NCBI RefSeq assembly: GCF_018143015.1
Contig: NC_054740.1
Coordinates: 15,082,797 to 15,146,796 of the forward strand
DNA length: 64,000 nucleotides
Direction: 5' to 3'
Source: Lytechinus variegatus
Lineage: Eukaryota; Echinodermata; Echinoidea; Temnopleuroida; Toxopneustidae
The notes under the pieces are model-generated. The model ran no database searches and was not told the DNA's origin. It saw nothing but the letters and a program-made list of their open reading frames with translations. A program made the translations under genes and the position numbers. Each line of letters starts with the position of its first letter. Positions within the stretch are counted from its first letter, which is position 1. Of this stretch, positions 63,981 to 64,000 are shown one piece after another.

Positions 63981-64000
63981 GTAAACATGAGATGAAAATC

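Overview
This window is animal nuclear DNA: AT-rich, intron-rich, and crowded with short inverted-repeat transposons, tRNA-derived SINEs and LINE tails. The protein sequences are deuterostome-like and the repeats look like those of echinoderms. I infer a sea urchin or other echinoderm; the species is not determined.

Three conserved genes could be assembled exon by exon, with splice sites that keep the frame. Pirin (PIR) lies on the minus strand, coding 7912-18409 in 8 exons, with a probable 5' leader exon near 21954. PPME1 (protein phosphatase methylesterase 1) lies on the plus strand, 22152-36141, 13 coding exons, 390 residues. AIFM1 (apoptosis-inducing factor, mitochondrial) lies on the minus strand, 39781-59256, 17 coding exons seen; its first exon is missing. 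PIR and PPME1 are head to head across a GC-rich gap of about 150 bp that is probably a shared promoter. PPME1 and AIFM1 converge tail to tail around 37.9-39.8 kb.

The best host-gene observation is in PPME1. The second intron reads as an AT-AC intron of the minor (U12) spliceosome, with a textbook donor and a branch site 13 nt before the acceptor. Only this reading keeps the frame and the family length. Other gene-level points are a possible signal-peptide-like start for pirin, a long acidic linker in AIFM1, and a possible second last exon of PPME1.

Layout: 1-7.9 kb is intergenic with foldback repeats and a hAT-like element nested in another repeat. 7.9-22 kb is PIR, with LINE and MITE insertions and a hAT-like element carrying a 650 bp polypurine tract at 20.4-21.5 kb. 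22-38 kb is PPME1. 39.8-59.3 kb is AIFM1; its introns hold a hAT element with a BED-finger remnant, a SINE inserted in a MITE, a MITE inside a foldback element, and a cluster of eight copies of GTAACGTGAGTAAC. 59.3-60.2 kb is a transposon with GGGGTAAGTTGAGC repeats. 61-63.8 kb is a satellite array with a dimeric, about 901 bp higher-order unit. The last 150 bp may hold an exon of a further plus-strand gene.

I found no operons, CRISPR arrays, true tRNA or rRNA genes, or LTR elements. No gene here belongs to an unknown system; the novelty lies in gene structure and repeat architecture.
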